A stretch of DNA of 64,000 nt, from the NCBI GenBank assembly GCA_907163375.1, contig CAJQUW010016852.1, positions 496,001 through 560,000 of the forward strand. Direction: 5' to 3'. This DNA comes from Prostheceraeus crozeri. Lineage: Eukaryota > Platyhelminthes > Polycladida > Euryleptidae. Positions 35,936 through 47,830 of this stretch are shown here, piece after piece. The position numbers and the translations under genes are program-made. The notes beneath the pieces are model-generated. The model was not told where the DNA came from. It saw only the letters and a program-made list of their open reading frames with translations, and did not search any database. The first letter of the stretch is position 1. Every line of letters starts with the position of its first letter.

Positions 35936-38156
35936 GGCCTACATATTCTCATGTCTAGCTTAAGCATATCTGCACAGCAATGAATCCAGGGTCATTCTTA
36001 ACAAATTGACAGCTGTCATGTTTACTAATTCTGATTTTATAAATGCATCTTTTAGTTAGAAAAGACTGACGTATGCCAACTATCAGTAGACGCGAAACAT
36101 TTATTAAGTCTTTACTGTCACAAAGCTCATACAAGAGAAAAAATTAATTCAGAATCATTGGTCAGAAGCGTAGATTTGTAAACCGAAAACAACATTCAGG
36201 AGAAATCATCAGCATATCTAGAATAAAATTTTTTCGAAAATTGCTTTACAGTACGCAATCTGAAAACATTGATGCCGTGTTCCTTTGAATAATCGCCCTA
36301 CCAATAATAAGTGCCCATAAGACACCAAACATCTCATGTTATCAGTTGTGGCAGTTTTCTACGGTATGTATGAGCCAGCTAATCTCATCACATATTCTAC
36401 TGTAGGCCTATCTGTCACATTTCTACTCTGAATGATTTATACTGCGCAAACAGAGCACGTGATAATGAGTGATTGGCTGATAATCATTGCTCACTTCCTT
36501 ATCAATGTAAATGTATGCAGTGACAAAAGTTCCATCAAGTCTTGATTCACAAAATGAATTGGCAATTACATTTCTTTTTGAAATGTCTCGCTTTGTCTTT
36601 CAGACGATGGGTCTTCTCGTCACCCACAAATATTGCTCGACATCTAAAAATTCCAAGCATTCAACCCGCATGTGTACATGTGTAAGATTTCTATCTGCAT
36701 AAATGCTAGAATTTACATTCTGACACATGCGCACATGTACTGTGATGCCTGTAACATGCAATACATGCAAATATTTCTTTCATTTTAAATGCTAATATTC
36801 ATGGATCAGAAGGATCTCAAGACAAACTGACTACACTCAAATAATCACTCAGCCAGCTTCTACTAATCTCCTATTGCAAATTGAGACGAATTCGACAAAC
36901 GCACAGGACGATTATTAGAAGAAAAACGGTCATGACCTGTAACTTACAATTACCCAACATATCAAATGTCAGATAATCAAATGCACTTGTCAACACATTT
37001 TAATAAGCGCATCATCCAACACACGAAAATGCTTTACACTTTTTGATAAGTTCGGCAAAAACGTCAAAAGTGACCATAGAGAGGTATTGACATAAACTCA
37101 ACTTCATCCACCATAACCTTAAACCTCGGCAATCTTGGCAACAAATCAGCACAATTTATGCCAAACAAAAGCTTTTTTTGTTGAAATTTCCACTAGTAGA
37201 TGAGAGAAGGTTGAAAACGTGAAGGCAAGACTGAAGTCAGACAAGTGAATCTGTGTTTCTGTTTACACTTCAACTTTTTCTCAAATAGTACAACTATTTC
37301 ATATAGAGATTCAATTTTTTTTGAAGTGAAGCAGAAAAGGTACGGTTAGACAGTCAACGTTGTAGCTGTATTAAAAGTTATGAAGAATTGGACATTTGCT
37401 TTCATGGAGGAAGTTTTCCTTATCACTGATTTATCGATTTGCGACGCAGATTCGTAAAAACTTGGGCTGTGGCTGTCAAATTCTGGACAAATAGGTGCAT
37501 TTTCAAATATTCCAATGTGTTGGAAAATATGAATATGTAAGATGCGCTAGATACAAATAATATCCTGAAAATTACTGAACGGCAACAAAACTGTATCGCT
37601 TCGATGATTACCTTGTACTGATCCCGAAAACCGCGGAGATAATTATCTTATCTTCAACAGTGCGCTCTATTGAGTGCCAGTAGCTATAACCTATGTAATA
37701 GGGAGGACATTGGCGCTTCTTGGAAATGGATGCTAGTGTTTGGAGATAGAAGTCGTGAACATGTAACTAATTGATTGTACATCATGTACAAGACAGTCCG
37801 TTGTGGGCTTCGCTCGAGTGTCTACTGTTCAATGCCATTATTTGACATATACAATCGTATGCTTCCAATAACTTACAATGTTGAAGATTCCGCATGTGAC
37901 GCTTTGAAGTTACTTTTTGACCACGTAATCATGCGTAATGATGAGGATCTATGTATGACAATATTCGTCATCCAAGTGTGCAAAGATACATCCATTAACC
38001 GCTCTGCAAGCTGCAACGTCATTACTGAAAGATGCCGTATGACTACCACCCCTTTCTGTAATGAAATCACATCAAAAGTTGAAAATTTCCTGATTCTATA
38101 TATCCAATATCCAACATTTGCTATAAATTAAAGAATTTGCACTCATATTCCAATAT
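35936..38156. other. No gene seen
   Basis: AT-rich spacer. The 118-codon plus frame at 37775-38131 has no recognisable motif. Confidence 0.5.
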
Positions 38157-39028
38157 CAGGGGTGGGCCGCCACATTTGGATCTGTGACACATTTTGTCAC
38201 ATTTTGATATTCAAGATTTGTCACATTTTGTCACACATCGATGGGCGTTAATATTACATTTCGTGACATGCTGATGGAAACATATGTACAAATTTTGACA
38301 CATGATGAAGTGCAGGAAATTGGCAGCTTTCGAAATTGCCTTTTCTGCTGCCCTATCGATGAATGTATATCGAGCGTCGTTATAATGGGACAAGATCGAG
38401 AAACCATTAATTTATTGATTATTACTAATTCTTGTCATTTAAGGAGTTTCAAGAAATTGCCATTGAAGATATCTAACAGTTGCCCCGAGATTCGTGGCAA
38501 CAGCGAAACAAACCATGGGTATTATTGTTTTAAGTAAAAAATTACACTCAAACGTTGTAATCTTATTGCAATTATGATTATCTTCACTGTCCTGAATTCA
38601 TTTTGATGGTCAACAATAAGCACGCATTCGGAATTATCCAACAAAATGAATTCACAGACAGTATAAATTCGTACAAAAAAGAGCACTTTTACTCGTAATT
38701 CTGTTTTCAGTGAAGAAGTATCACTGTGCAAGTCGCCAATGGGAGTACGGAGAAATATATCTATCTTACATATTCCGAGTACAAATCAAGATCAAAGAAT
38801 ACAGTTGTCGTTATTTCACTCAGACGAAGTTTGTGCTCCTATCTGACTTTAAACCTCATTATACTACTAAGTCATACTTCCAAAAAAAACATATTACTTC
38901 TGTCAAATCATTTTCTGGTTATGTGAATTTGTCACATTTTGTCACACCAGTAATGAAAAATACACATTATGTCACATTTCATTTTCAGATGAAAAAATGT
39001 CACATATTGTCACATCGGCCCACCTCTG
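38157..39028. mobile_element. hAT-like non-autonomous element (872 bp)
   Basis: The left end begins CAGGGGTGGGCCG. The right end, inverted, begins CAGAGGTGGGCCG, so 12 of 13 bases match. Both ends carry repeated TGTCACATTTTGTCACA-type motifs (left about 38186-38236; right about 38931-39016), typical of hAT subterminal repeats. The flanking 8-mers (TCCAATAT and CATTATGT) do not match, so the target duplication is lost or the ends are slightly off. Frames inside (38241-38537; 38710-39234, which runs out through the right end) are unlikely to be genes. Confidence 0.65.
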
Positions 39029-39872
39029 CATTATGTACACATGCATCGTCGATTTCATCAAAGGAAGGTGGATGCCTTCTCAAACAGACTGACAATGTAC
39101 AGTTGGAAACCAATAAGTACACATGGAGTCATCAGGAAGTCTCGGGACACATCTTGATAACTAAGAATTGCTTGAATATCACTAAACTCCAGAATGCTTC
39201 TTTGGTTCAGCTTGAACGAAGAGATCAGCTCTGAGAGATGAATGTAGTTCTGAGAATTTGATGATTTGATATCAGCGTCTGTATTTGCAAACTTTCAGCT
39301 TTCATTCTTTCATTCGGTTTAGACATGGCTAAGGCGTTCACAAGCCGAAACGTTGTCATTTTTTCATTAGTCAATAGCATCCGCCTAAAAATTTCTGGGG
39401 TTTTTTTCACCTTGTTCTACTTGAATGGAATACTTCTTATTTGCATTGACGCAGGACATAAAAACCTCATTGATTAAATAAATATTCAACATAATAGAAA
39501 ACGTATTACTTCAATGATGGGAAATTTCAACCTTATAATATAATAGTGCATTACGTATTTAAGTGCATCGTTCATCATTGAAGTTTTCAAAAAAGTCGGT
39601 ATACCGGTAACCGCTACCGGTCAAGAAATCTGCACCGGTTCCCACTCTGATTCAAGAGCTTATCAAAAAACCAAAATCATGTTCATTAGTAATTGAGAAT
39701 CTCAACTGGGGTTCAAAAATGCATGGCTTACCTTGAAACCATAGTTAAAAGCACAGTCTAGAAACATTCAAAAATAAGAGGACGGTCTTTAATTTGTTCA
39801 CTGTTTCTATAACAATATAGTCATTGAATTGACATTCAAAATTGCTCGAAAAGGGTCCCCTAGACTACAGTT
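39029..39872. other. No gene; hammerhead-like block and an ACCGGT-rich block
   Basis: At 39322-39357 the order GACA, TGGCTAA, GGC-gttcacaa-GCC, GAAAC, GT, TGTC follows a type I hammerhead layout with a mutated 5' core. At 39597-39655 there is a cluster of ACCGGT and TACCGGTA palindromes resembling some hAT ends, but I found no partner end. No coding signal. Confidence 0.4.
39322..39357 (+). ncRNA. Degenerate hammerhead-like motif
   Basis: Stem I GACA/TGTC, stem II GGC/GCC, and GAAAC present. The 5' core TGGCTAA replaces CTGATGA, so it is almost certainly inactive. Probably a relic of a Penelope-like terminal repeat. Confidence 0.35.
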
Positions 39873-40010
39873 GGGTCACCTCAATGACAGAACTGGAAGG
39901 GGTCCTTCACTGGAAAAGGGCCCCTTTGACTGGATTTGGATTTGGGCCACCTCAATGATAGAACTGGAAGGGGCCCTTCAATGGCAATGAAAAAGGACCC
40001 CTTCATGGAT
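39873..40010 (+). repeat. Two tandem copies of a 71-bp G-rich unit
   Basis: GGGTCACCTCAATGACAGAA at 39873 and GGGCCACCTCAATGATAGAA at 39944 begin two direct units, each continuing with CTGGAAGGGG and CCCTTCA-like text. Similar GGGCCCCTT fragments continue to about 40060. Composition is unlike the surrounding AT-rich DNA. No function is evident. Confidence 0.65.
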
Positions 40011-43000
40011 CGAAAGGGAAGCATTCAATGACAATAAGCGATCACTATCTTTCGACTCGAAATGGAGTCTCAATGACAATAGAAACTGCCCCATCCCCCC
40101 CCCGTCAATGGCTTCATGGACCCCTAACGGCTGTGAAAGATTCCCTACTGCCTCATCGGCTCAACTGGGTCCCTCAAAGAAAGACGGACCCTTGCCGCGT
40201 GGAAATGCAAACCATCAATAACATGAGGGGCCGCTGTCTCCTTGATGAGGGAGCATCCGGTCACTACGCTGTTGAAAATACAACATACGGTCATTGTGCC
40301 ATACATTAAAATGCAGAAGATCAAGAACATTGATGGCACAATTGTCGGCTGTAAAATGCATTTGAACACCAACGAAGAGTCACTTATGTAACTACTTACA
40401 AAGCCAAAATTTATTACTTTGCATAATTTAATCCTATATCGCATAGCTGTTTGTTGAAGATAATCTAGCTATCTAATTGCAAAAACCGCCGCAGTAAACA
40501 GGGTTCCCACCGCTGCTACCGAAGAGTAATAACGGAAAAAAATTAGGAAAAATAACGGAATATGTTATGTCTCGTCAATATCGTTATGTCCCACACAGTG
40601 TTATTTATATCTTTTCCACTGGTTGACGCTTTACGTACATTATTTGAAAACATGAAGCCATCCATTGTTGAAAATTTTGTTAATATTTCTTGTCTAATCC
40701 CATTTATTCACCTCATCAAATCACATTGTATTTCATGTCATACACACTACATAACCTGTCAAACGCAAAAGTTCTGATTTGCATTTAACACGTGAAATTA
40801 GAACATATTGTGAGACGCTACAAATAAACTGTCAACATGAAGAAATTAATCTTCAACTGTTCGTGTAGACTTTTATAGAAATGACAAATATTTGCCTTCG
40901 CATCACTCCCGCCTCCGTATTATTACCCTCCGTTAATCTGAGGAAGTGAAGGCAGGTAGCAACTGCTGAGAAAGTAGCATGATGAATAAGGATTTATATT
41001 TCTATTTCAGAAGTTACATGTAGAATCTACTGAAGTCGTTGCAATTTTGATTCACACCGTCCAATTTCATTTAAGGTTCCTTCTTTCATTGAAAGCTCAT
41101 GTGAATTAATTCCTGTGCATGCAAGATCTTATATCTTCGTATGTTTCTCTCGAGAGCAGTCTTCAGTCGAGAGTTTCCTGTTTCTGCCTGAAGATCAGCA
41201 ACTTCAATTCTAGCTAATCTCTTGATAGCTTTGTCGTCGGTAATCTACAGAAGACACTTGCTGATCTCATCGAAGATCACCACTCGCTTTTTGCATTTGC
41301 TCTACTGTTCTTCTTTTCTGTTCCAAAAACGCTTGGTTCCATTGATGAGAGTTCTTCGCAACTTTGATCAGCTCACTCGTGATGGGCACTTTGATGGTGC
41401 TACCTCTCTACGATTGATTTGAAAAAGAAATTTGCATCATGAATGAAAGATTCAAATGGAAACGATAACTCTTTCGGCCTCTTAAGGCTGCGTGGACAGG
41501 ATTCAAAGAGCAGGTGCCCAAGTCTAAGAACTAAGAACTCAGTTCCTTCCTCATCTGAAAGTTAAGTCAACTTTTTTTCAAATGTGAGATTGTAGATTTT
41601 TTCCCATTCGCTAGGTGGATGAGACGTTGTAAACGATGCATTCTATGTTACTCATATTGCGTCATTGCATCAACAAGATAAACAAATTTCGTTGAATCAG
41701 ATAAGTTTGTAACCAAGAACAGACCAAGTTTGTAACTTGCTACTAAGCACTAATGAAATTTAGGAAAGTAGTCGGTAAACTCTATGCCACGCACTTAATT
41801 TTCATACCAGACTACTGCAGACCATCATAATTCCTCATCCTGCACAAACACGTAGGTTTACTTGCTTTATTCAAACGTAATGAAACTATAATCAGTTGAG
41901 TTCATCATCAGACAACTTCATCTGCATAATATGCGACTGGACAACTACGTCAAACAACAAATTATTACATGATCACACTACTGCGGCAAAAAGGAAGAAT
42001 ACTTGAGTTGAGCTGTTGAACACAATGTGCAGCTAGAGTTATATTTCTTATTTCACTTACGGCTACCTAGGTTCAACAGGCCAATTCTTCATGAGTTGCA
42101 TTGAGCACCTACTAAATAGCGCCATCGTGAGAAGGTGCTCATTATTGAAAAATGTTCGAATATGTTCAGTAATTGAACTTCATAACTTCAAAAAGATTTC
42201 GAAACACGATCAATTTCACCATTCATGTGAGCATGTTATGATTATGTTATGCGTATATATTAACTATAGACAAGCACCCCACTAAGGTTTAGGTTGATCG
42301 CTGATCTATTGAAAATCTCTGAATTTCGCAGAATGCATAAATATTAATTTAGTGCGTCCACAGCATTTACATGTCTATAATACCCGGATATTTTAAAATC
42401 GTCTGTTAATTTTACTGGTATGATTAAATCACATGTCACAGAAGGTAGGCTTCTTGTTATTATTAATGTCACATCAAAACACATTACAATCTGAAAGCTG
42501 AAATATTAAGATGGTGCGTAGGACATGGTGCAGAAATACTGTGCCATAGAGCAACTCGCATCTATTGTTCACTATCTGAAAAATGCACTTTTGCCCTAAA
42601 TGATGGATTACATAAACATAAAAGACAGAAACACTATATTTGGTGCATGAAATTGGTTTTGAAGAATTCAGAAGAATTTTGTACAATCAAAACTTGTCCT
42701 TTTTTTGCTGAATTGATTTCCGTGTTTCTACAAATAGCCTAGATGCGATGCAGAAGCAGCAAACAAGAAAAGATTGATCGATTTCATCAGCAACATCTCA
42801 TATGTAAAAACACATAATACGTTGATATTCCCTGTCTGTATGTTCCAGAACTAAGATAACAAAATTCGGTACCATTTTGCAATATACATGACAATTCAAG
42901 AAAAAAGGAAATAACGGAGAAATTGGCAAAAAACGAGAAATATAGGACAATTTTCAAAAAACCGGAAAATAGCGGAGATAGCGGAACTCTGGGTACCATG

Positions 43001-45560
43001 AGTAGGTGATAACTTTTAATGATGAATCTATTATTGACTGAAGTTATTATGGTTTGTTGTCACACTATTTCTTCTGGTTCACAGTTCGAACTCAGATGGG
43101 TAACTTTTGCATAATAAATACACTACATGCGAACTATACTGCAAATCGTTACTGCTAATGACATTTGATGCATAACTTTAACTAGAGTATCTTTGTGTAC
43201 AGAAGACGCGTACGAGATCACAATTTCCTCCTTTTAGGGAAAAATCATTAATTAGTTGAATATCCTTTTAATGTATTTATTAGTCTAAGTTTGCGATGAG
43301 ATGAAGAGAGCCGAAGTTACAAGCATTCGACACACACAGATGTCGTTAGATAAGTTAGTGCGCTTGGCGACTGGCGTTGACGAATTTATCTCAGTTAAGG
43401 CCTATTAATCAAACAGCGGTGTGCTATTATATAACACCCATTTTAAAACATAATTTAGATAACGACTAAGTATATTCTCCGATTCTATTTGCATTAGTAT
43501 TGAATTTCATTATTCATAAATTTGACATGCTAAAGACGGACAGGCTTATCACAAATATTTCGCAATGCAGATTTAACTTTCATGATATTTCATACTCTTC
43601 ATTGCAGATAATAAATTTCAGACGTCTGTTTTCAAAATATATGATGGAAGCTAGGGATTTGCTCAGTGAAAAAAACTGACAAATTGAACTTTTCCATTTG
43701 AGGTGATAACAGAGAGTACTTCACTCCTTGAAATCCTGTCCATCAAATATTTGATTGCAATGAAAGCGAATCCGTTGTACCAAATTCGCAGTAAGGCATC
43801 ATCAAGCCGCAACTTTTTAGGATTCGATAGGTAAACGTTTGACTGTTTACGTTAAATAATGGAAGAGAAAGAACGCAACCTTTGCGACTGAACTTTTTGA
43901 AGAGAAAGTCATGTAATTAAACAACAAAATCTCTTGCAGACTCATGCAAGCAATTGTGAAAATAAATCCTTAACATACGAATAAGAGCCACCACGCGTCA
44001 ACTTGTCAATAAAAAAATGACATGAACGATGTAAGCTGAATTGCTTCATTTGCGGTGATATAAGTTATACAGTTATTATATAGCTGAGATTTCTCAACGA
44101 CCATCATATGATTCAACATTGTCATCATATTCTCCAAAGAGCATGAATCTCTCAATCTCATATACAACTGACTCTGTCGACTTGATATGATTTGGATTAT
44201 AATAGTAATTCTAATAATCTAATAGTAATATCTAATAATCGGATACATATGATGTCTTTGCAGAGTTATAAAATCATAATTCATCAATCCAGCTTGTTAC
44301 TGAGAAACAAAAAATCTTTGATGAAAACATTCCCAGAAAACGTCTGATTCATATTATATATCAATCACAACCAATGACTTCAAACAGTCATCTGTGGCCT
44401 GATCAATTATCGTTGACTCCAGCACAAATCGGATTCACATCAATCAACATCAATAATTTAATCTAGAACCGACATTTCATGTTTGATGATGATTGTGTTA
44501 GCGAAGATACTATCAAGATAGGTATATTTCAAAAATGGAAGATAATTTGCAAAATTTAGAGAAGATGCACACTTTCTACAACATAATGACAATACATATT
44601 ACGAAACCTTGTAGAAAGATTGAAATGATAAGCACGGACAATGCTATCGGGTTAATAATTCCAATAACCACATGCGTGAGTGTCATCAATTTAATAAGAA
44701 TATTATTACGAATCATTAGCAAGTTTTAGTTCGAATATCTAAGAACTTCTTGTTTCCTAAACAATGAAATCTGAAGTTCGTTTTTAAGTTTCACCAACGA
44801 AACCATAGATTACATAAATACATTCCTCCAAAGAAACACCTCATCAAAGAGGCAATGAAAATGAATAAATGCAGTGGTGATCATTATAGGAAATACGAAA
44901 CATATTCAGTTGAGCTTACTCAAATATCACCACACGTATTGTAACTCAATCATCATTCTCTTCTCCACAACACAATTTGAATGGAAATGATTTAAGACTT
45001 ACTGGACAGGTTCCAAACCGCCGGCCTTGCAAACAGATTGATCTTCACATGTAGCACTTTGACCATGTTACTCCGTCATGGTATAAAATGTGTTGACAGC
45101 CTATGTGAAGGGAACTGAGAGAAACGTGTGATGGGAAATAAGGCAGCAAATTCATCACATATCCGCTTCCTGATTGATTTCTTCCAGTGTTTCTAATGAA
45201 AAATATTGCATAATATCTGGTAATATTGAATATCTTCCTTACCTATGGCGACGACGTTATAATGAGCGTAAACACAATATGTGAAGTAAGATAAAGTCAG
45301 ACAAGGAGTCCAACGCTTTGCCAACGCTACATGATGAAAGCAGTCAAGTTTTACGTTCTCTTCATGAACATTTCCAAAATGCTAAGCAGTTCACAATTTA
45401 AAAGTATTCCCAAATAAAAGCTGTGTCTACTGATGCACTACGAAAAGAGGTTTCAAATATCATTGCAATGAATGATTCATGCTCATGCACTTGGTTATTG
45501 TAAAAAAAACTCGTTTCTGATTGAAAGTAACTGCAACGTTGCTATAAAACTACAATCAAG
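40011..45560. other. Long AT-rich spacer, no supported gene
   Basis: About 5.5 kb with no recognisable domain. CAGGGTTCCCACCGC at 40499 and the inverted CAGAGTTCCGC ending at 42991 hint at hAT-like ends, but the flanks do not match and the neighbouring AACGGA-rich text is in direct, not inverted, orientation. Frames at 40028-40309, 41222-41422 and 44535-44729 look incidental. Confidence 0.45.
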
Positions 45561-45564
45561 CTGG

Positions 45565-45680
45565 TCTCCGTGGCACAGCGGTAAGAAGCTTGGATTGGCG
45601 ATCATTTGGTGAAGAGGTCGAGTCCCGAGAGTGCCATTTGAAGTCGACCGGAAGGACATCCGGTATAAAAATTCCACAGA
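45565..45680 (+). mobile_element. tRNA-derived SINE, copy A
   Basis: GGTCTCCGTGGCACAGCGGT contains an A-box (TGGCACAGCGG), and GGTCGAGTCCC at 45617-45627 is a B-box. The head has no pairable acceptor stem, so it is a tRNA-like SINE head rather than a tRNA gene. A hairpin, ACCGGA-aggaca-TCCGGT, follows at 45647-45664, then TATAAAAATTCCAC. The same head recurs at 59.9 kb with a different body. No clear tail or target duplication. Confidence 0.65.
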
Positions 45681-46460
45681 GCTTCAGAAAAGTTTGACAT
45701 CACCGTCGAAACCCTCAGCATAGGGAGTAGTGACATTAACTAAGTTGATGCAGTCACAGTGGATTTCCATCAAAACTCGCAAAATCCTCATAATTGATCG
45801 ATTCATGTGCGAGTTCCATTCGAGAAAGCACGGTACATTCATTAACCATCCGCATGCATTCATTGCCGCTCCGTAGAACAAAAAAGAAACCTCTACTTTG
45901 ATGTTAACCTTTTTTGGATTACCTTCGATATGTGATAGACACATGAGTCGGCAGCTTCTCTTTCATTAGCGATCATCAGTGCAGTACAATTTCTCTCTGG
46001 AAAAAAATTAAAAAGCATATTATCATGTTAGCCGTCAGTACCAGGCACTAAGAAAAGTGTTCAATATGTTTCATCTAATACGCAATTATGAAATAAATAT
46101 TATCAGAGGTTGAGAAAGTCTTTCATTGAAGCTGGACATTCCCATAACGATGTCTACATGTTTCATAATTTAAAAAACTTATAGTTAATAAGACTTTAAG
46201 TTTGTCCTTAGAGAGACAGGTGGTGCGTCCCACCCGGCAGACAATAAACGTTCAAGGCGTCGTCAAAAACTTTTAACTTTGACTATCCTTTTGAGCCAAA
46301 CTTGACGAAGTGTGGATTGAGTGTCCCACTATCCCCATTTTCACTAGTCCATTTTTCACTCGGGCTTTCTAAAGCGGGGCTGGACCTCCTCCCCTATTGT
46401 CTCTGACTTGTGACTTGAGAAATGTCTGAAAATGCATGAATGCTTGAAGTGAAGACTTGA
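45681..46460. other. No gene seen
   Basis: The minus frame at 45684-45944 has no recognisable motif. No repeat or RNA gene that I can support. Confidence 0.45.
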
Positions 46461-46466
46461 AAATTG

Positions 46467-46520
46467 ATTGACCGCGGGCGGGGGTACCCCGGGCGGGGAT
46501 ACTCCCGGGGGGACATAACG
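46467..46520. repeat. GC-rich palindromic cluster
   Basis: GGCGGGGGTACCCCGGGCGG and GGGGATACTCCCGGGGGG form overlapping short palindromes in otherwise AT-rich DNA. Similar GGTACTCCC-type text ends some invertebrate repeats. I cannot delimit an element. Confidence 0.4.
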
Positions 46521-46754
46521 ACTTGACTTAGGCAGATCGTACAACTTAAAAGTACCGAGGGACGTACAAGGCCGCTATTTCAGTGGTCTCCTTGTTTGGA
46601 TTAGCAGGAAATAGATATATAGAAACTTATATATAAATTAGTTCAACCCCACCACCACCCCAACCCATGGAAGTTACAACCGATATACAGTCCATTCAAA
46701 ATCACTAAAAAAAATAGGAACAAAAAAAAAAACACGCCAAACAATTGCCAGTAT

Positions 46755-46870
46755 CAAGAGGTATAGCCTGTCGTCAGCGTTTCGGCCCCCTTCTACCTGA
46801 ACGCTCAAGCCCTGGCGGGCTCCCCCCCAGGGCGCTATATAATCAATAAATAATGAATCGGCTAACATCA
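46755..46870 (-). repeat. Possible Penelope-type terminal repeat remnant
   Basis: Read on the minus strand, CAGGTAGAAGGGGGCC then GAAACGCTGACGAC resembles the AAGG...CC-GAAACG blocks of hammerhead-bearing PLE ends. A hairpin, GCCC(gcca)GGGC, lies 5' of it. There is no canonical CTGATGA and no coding remnant nearby. Weak assignment. Confidence 0.25.
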
Positions 46871-46879
46871 AATGATAGT

Positions 46880-47830
46880 AATTCAGTAATAGTAAATATA
46901 GAATACAAAAAACAAAAACAAAAACAAAAAAAACAAAAACAAAAAAAACAAAAAGTAAAAATAATATAACTAAAATATAATAAAATATATGTAAAAAAAA
47001 AAAAAATGTTAAAAAAACTTAAGAATATTAGAAAACTATATTAATGCTTAAATGTCGAAATGCGAGGCTGACCTGGTGAAAAATGTTATAGGAAACTTGG
47101 AAACAAAATTGTAGGACCGTTTGAGGTTTTTCTCAGTACATTGCCTTCTTTTTAACTTACAAAATCCTCTGCTGCTAATCATAAAAAACATTCATTATAA
47201 TTCGTTACATTTAAATTAGATGATGAAGATAGATGCGACAAAAACAAAAACGTAAAACCTATCCGGCAAATAAATTAAATGTATCAGAATAACTGGAATG
47301 CACTGTCTGGACTTGTCAACAGTGAATTCAAACACTTTCAAATCATGATATATGATTATCATTGATCGGTTTCGAAGGATCACTTTCTACAAATAGGGAG
47401 TCCACCCTTTGTTCATTGACTCCGTTTCATATTGACCGTCGTTTTTTGCAAAATTTTCGGAATTAAGAATTTGAAAATTTAGGTATTAAATTGCAATGTA
47501 ATATAATATATTTATATAGTCTTGACAATAATTTAGTAGTCCAAACAATTTATTTTTTAGTATTTGATTTTTAAAAAGAAAAATTCGCAATTTAAAAGAA
47601 AAAAAAGAAAATTTAACAGAAACAGGTCGGCACCGTAAATAACAAACGTTCCTCTAAAAAAGAACTCCTCGAATTTGACTGAACACGTAACCAGAAAAAA
47701 GAAATGTAGACAAAGTAAAAAAATAAAAAATTATACGAGAGAAAGAAGAATACCATAATAAAAAAAAAAGAAAAAAAACAATAAAAAATTTGAATAAAAA
47801 GAAAAAGAAGATATTATATTGAAGTGAAAG
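46880..47830. repeat. A-rich low-complexity tract
   Basis: Includes a (CAAAAA)n-like run at about 46905-46955 and several poly-A stretches to 47830. No gene. Could include decayed retroposon tails, but none can be delimited. Confidence 0.7.

Noticed and set aside
38710-39234. 174-codon plus-strand frame
   Set aside because: Runs through the subterminal repeats and out of the right end of the hAT-like element, so it is unlikely to be a gene.
39597-39655. hAT end with ACCGGT palindromes
   Set aside because: Only one end is visible; no inverted partner or duplication within several kb.
40934-40975. CTGAGGA ... GAAAG as a hammerhead
   Set aside because: CTGAGGA fits CUGANGA, but the only good stem (GCAG/CTGC) is misplaced relative to the core and no stem I pairing is visible.
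40499-42991. Possible hAT pair CAGGGTTCCCACCGC ... GCGGAACTCTG
   Set aside because: Only about 9 terminal bases match, neighbouring AACGGA-rich sequences are in direct rather than inverted orientation, and the 8-bp flanks differ.
45565-45640. A functional tRNA gene
   Set aside because: A and B boxes are present but no 7-bp acceptor stem pairs, and a SINE-like body follows.
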